Assembly (NCBI GenBank): GCA_905116865.2
Contig: CAJHNH020000845.1
Location: forward strand, 132,001 to 196,000
Source of the DNA: Candidula unifasciata
Lineage: Eukaryota > Mollusca > Gastropoda > Stylommatophora > Geomitridae
Reading direction: 5' to 3'
DNA: 64,000 nucleotides
Below, in pieces: positions 59,935 through 64,000 of this stretch. A program made the position numbers and the translations under genes. A model generated the notes under the pieces. That model saw nothing but the letters and a program-made list of their open reading frames with translations. It was not told the origin of the DNA and ran no database searches. Numbering within the stretch: the first letter of the stretch is position 1; the number at the start of each line of letters is the position of its first letter.

Positions 59935-60300
59935 TTGTAGCCCAGTGTCAAAGTCTTCTTATCTGTCCTGCGTTTCTCAGGTGGCTTGAGTGATGGATTT
60001 TTCATTTCTTTTTGCAAATTTAAGCAACACCATTTAACCACCTCTTTCTTGGTCTTCCCCTCGCCTTCCTCCCAGCTTTTCTGCTCTAAAAAGTCTCATA
60101 TGCCTGTCTAGTCTGACTGCATTCTCTGTCTGCCTATATAAAACAAACAGTTGTATTCTAACTTGTTCTATAATGCTGGTGTTGGTAACCCTTCTCTTCT
60201 TGTGCTGTTAGAGAGACAATGCATGTCCCAGGCAGTGATTATCTGTTCCAATACCCTATTTATTGTTCATGCTTGTCCTGATAGCAAAAAGTAGGGATGC
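59935..60300 (-). repeat. Dispersed repeat shared with 61980-62390
   Basis: CTGTCCTGCGTTTCTCAGGT + GGCTTGAGTGATGGATTTTT through CTGACTGCATTCTCTGTCTG to ACCCTATTTATTGTTCATGC aligns along its whole length with 61980-62350. Probably an RTE-type LINE piece in reverse. Confidence 0.75.
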
Positions 60301-60332
60301 AGATGTTATTAAAAGACTACACAAAAAATAGG

Positions 60333-60450
60333 TCTATTCAACTAAGTTTACTATTTCTAAAATAGCGATCGCTAAGGGTGAAAGGCCCGATCCTCAACAT
60401 AGAAAGATTATTACAATACAACTGGCGGTACTAATCACAAGTCACCCTAT
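60333..60450. mobile_element. CAGGGCTGTTCAACT-type MITE, degraded
   Basis: GGTCTATTCAACTAAGTTTA + CTATTTC and ATTACAATACAACTGGCGGT correspond to the left part and interior of the copy at 63252. Confidence 0.6.
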
Positions 60451-60454
60451 CTTG

Positions 60455-60530
60455 TCGGAAGCATGATGTTGTAGGGGATTTCCCGGGACACTCCTATAGT
60501 CTAGAGGTGTCATGTGTTCCCCATTTTGAT
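60455..60530. mobile_element. Family B MITE fragment
   Basis: GTAGGGGATTTCCCGGGACA + CTCCTATAGTCTAGAGGTGT matches the inner left arm of family B. It lies about 0.4 kb from the donor of coding exon 1. Confidence 0.5.
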
Positions 60531-60673
60531 CATTTCAAGCAGATCCACTAGCAACAACAGCCACTGTCAACGAATTTAATATTACGAAAACATAAATGAT
60601 TTTATATTCACAAGCATCGTGCCAGCGGCACTCCCTCATCAGTACTTTCTCGTACGCAAGCACCTTCGACCTA

Positions 60674-61906
<1,233 letters not shown>

Positions 61907-61979
61907 TTAATTTACACAAGAAATGACAAAAATTAACAAAAAGATAACATTTTATTAATAAAAGTTGAAATTATTTTTT

Positions 61980-62390
61980 CGTCTTACTGTTACTAGGGTG
62001 TAGCCTAGTGTCACAGGTTTTCTGTATTTGTCTTGTGCTTCTTGGGTGACTTAAGCGATGGATTTGTTAATTTTTTTTTTTTTTAAGGTTTCAGCTACAC
62101 CATTAGTCTTTCTATCTATCTCTTAGTCTTCCTCCCTGATATTCTACTATAAAGAGTCTAATTTACAGTCTGGTCTGGCTGCATTCTCATTAGATGGCTG
62201 AACCATTTTATTCTTTGTATATATAATCTAGACATGGTCTTATCTCGACTTTTCCTCTAATGCTGGTATTTATAACAGCAGAGACTGTGCATTTCACATG
62301 TAGTTATTTTCTGTTCTACTGCCCTATTCATTGATCATGTTTGGCACTCATAACATAAAGTAGAGATAAAGATTCTATCAATCATCTGCT
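61980..62390 (-). repeat. Dispersed repeat shared with 59935-60300
   Basis: TGTCTTGTGCTTCTTGGGTG + ACTTAAGCGATGGATTTGTT, then CTGGCTGCATTCTCATTAGA and GCCCTATTCATTGATCATGT. The two copies flank coding exon 1 in the same orientation. Confidence 0.75.
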
Positions 62391-63240
62391 GTAAGGCAGA
62401 CATTTAGGTGTCTAAGTAGTGGGGCTAATTGGTAAGTGGACAGCATTTGCCTAAGTAAAAAATTTTTTTAAAGTTTTTTCTTCTTCTTTTTTGATATGTT
62501 CAGATCAGACCATCAAGGTTTCCCATAGATTGCTCTGCACACTTTGCTCTTAAGGCTAAGTTTCTTCTTGAAGATGCAGGTATGTTGTTGGGGTCTGCAG
62601 AATGTGCTGAGATGTTTGTAGTCCTGTTTGATATGCACACTGTGGGGACTGTGCAGTCAGGCAATTTTGTTTTATAAAAAAATGTGTAAACATCCTAAAG
62701 GGTATAGATTAACCTACAAACTAAAATCATTTCCTTAAAAAAATCACAGGCATGATTTATGTAAAAAAATGAAGTGACAAATACAAGTAATTTATAAAAC
62801 ACGGACAGATACGATGAATTTCTGAAAAGCTCAGACAGGTCCAAAAAAAATTTTTAATCGTTGAGAATTATATATTTTTGTATAAAACAAGAGACTGTAT
62901 ATGGTATAGAAATGGACACACAAAATTTATATATGGCAGGACTTCTTGCGCATTGCTGAAGACCCTCCTTAAACCTGACTATAGTTTAATATATTGTACA
63001 TATCATGTTGCATAAAACAACTATCTTAACATCTGAGCCATTGATAATCTCTTCTCATTACTTTTTAAATTAAAAAAATTCTCAACCACATGGGGGAAAA
63101 AACAGTCTTTAAAAGTATGGTACGAAAGGATAATTGAAAGATACAGAGATAAGGTATTCTTAACCATATCAAGTAGCAAATTTAACAGTCATAATTTTTT
63201 TCTTTCTTCCTTTATATGTTGTTTAATTAAGAAGTTTTTC
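62391..63240. other. Unannotated intron or 5' flank
   Basis: AT-rich with A/T runs. No promoter, exon or repeat recognised. An upstream HIPK exon could lie further right, outside the window. Confidence 0.45.
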
Positions 63241-63251
63241 AATATGTAGAG

Positions 63252-63395
63252 AAGGGCTGTTCAACTTAGTTTACTCACGGGCCAAAATGAAACTAGGATC
63301 ATCGCTGGCCACAGATCTGAGTCCCAGAGTAGAAAACCCATTATAATACAATACAACTGGCATGTGACCTGCAGGCCACCAGTTAAACAGCCCTG
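63252..63395 (+). mobile_element. hAT-type MITE (CAGGGCTGTTCAACT family), 144 bp
   Basis: Ends AAGGGCTGTTCAACTTAG and AGTTAAACAGCCCTG. Flanks ATGTAGAG (63244-63251) and ATGTAAAG (63396-63403) match at seven of eight positions. Interior ACTCACGGGCCAAAATGAAA and CTGCAGGCCACCA are typical of this short family. Confidence 0.88.
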
Positions 63396-63534
63396 ATGTA
63401 AAGTTTTCCACAGCCCTACAGATAAATATTGTTCCTTGTAGACAGAAATAGTTATGGAACCAATAAAAGAGCCCACAAACCAGCTAATGTGCAAATGAAA
63501 AACAACCTGAAGCAACGAAAATAAATATTGTTGG

Positions 63535-63595
63535 GGGTCACCACTACATGAGGAATTTTATGAAAGGGTTGTGGCATTGAGAACCGCTGTGTTAC
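63535..63595 (+). mobile_element. CAGTGG-type MITE right end
   Basis: GGGGGTCACCACTACATGAG + GAATTTTATGAAAGGGTTGT, then GGCATTGAGAACCGCTGTG, is the right half of the CAGTGG family. Confidence 0.65.
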
Positions 63596-63599
63596 ATAA

Positions 63600-64000
63600 A
63601 CAGACATTTCTGTTTAGTGCAAACAGTAAAAGTGCTTAATGTGCACCAATTATTGAAGAGTAGTCTAAGTCTCAACATCAATCTGCACAAAAGTGCTTTC
63701 TTATTTCATTCGCTAGCTGACAGAAGAAATGAACATTAGAAGCCAATGCAGCACAGAATTAACATATAATACAGCTTCACACGTGTCATTTTTGTGCCTG
63801 TTGTGGCTTCATCATTTTATATGGCCAGTGACGAGACTTTTAAAGTTTCCATTAATTATATGGCACAAAGCAAACATTTTAACTTTACAAAATTAAATAA
63901 TTTTTTCTTGTGATCGCATCCCTGATCTACAATCGAGTTTTTACGATAATACTAGTTTTTTTGTTTAGTTTTTCAAGTTCGTTTCCTCTCCCAGCATTGC
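63600..64000. other. Unannotated right edge
   Basis: AT-rich sequence with no recognised feature. Confidence 0.45.

Overview
This is invertebrate nuclear DNA, most likely from a lophotrochozoan and probably a gastropod mollusc. That is an inference from the mix of I-type and RTE-type LINE debris, tRNA-derived SINEs, hAT elements and very abundant minisatellites; no species marker was recognised. The only host gene recognised is a homeodomain-interacting protein kinase (HIPK) on the minus strand, occupying almost the whole window.

HIPK layout (minus strand, 5' to 3' = right to left). Fourteen coding exons were placed by protein similarity and splice signals: 61858-60929, 56552-56361, 54250-54069, 24989-24866, 23442-23320, 21717-21631, 16686-16502, 14595-14424, 13213-12979, 12199-12111, 7971-7792, 5860-5757, 4537-4256 and 1519-1274. 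All thirteen junctions have GT/AG borders and matching phase, giving an uninterrupted 1,043-codon frame. It holds a SUMO-consensus N-terminus, a complete dual-specificity kinase domain (about residues 266-594), the low-complexity middle region, a basic NLS-like patch and a SUMO-interaction motif. The final C-terminal exon(s) lie beyond the left edge. Any non-coding first exon and the promoter lie beyond the right edge or in unrecognised sequence after 61872.

Everything else is intron. The intron splitting the kinase activation segment (24990-54068) is 29 kb. It holds a degenerate hAT transposon with a perfect 8-bp target duplication (31607-33894), an internally deleted derivative (40761-41234), side-by-side small hAT-like elements (46653-46838 and 46854-47368), fold-back MITEs, a LINE reverse-transcriptase relic (51274-52370) and long minisatellites. 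The smaller introns hold minisatellites of 21-53 bp units, GA/GAAA/TA microsatellites, long G or C runs, a SINE plus 5'-truncated LINE sharing one target site (15395-16438), a 234-bp near-perfect palindrome (9563-9796) and about fifteen copies of an unclassified roughly 300-bp dispersed repeat.

I found no rRNA, convincing free-standing tRNA gene, CRISPR array, operon or second host gene. I did not find an undescribed multi-gene system. The most unusual items are a 21-bp minisatellite that copies the exon 8 splice donor while keeping the reading frame open, and the nested transposon structures with readable target duplications.
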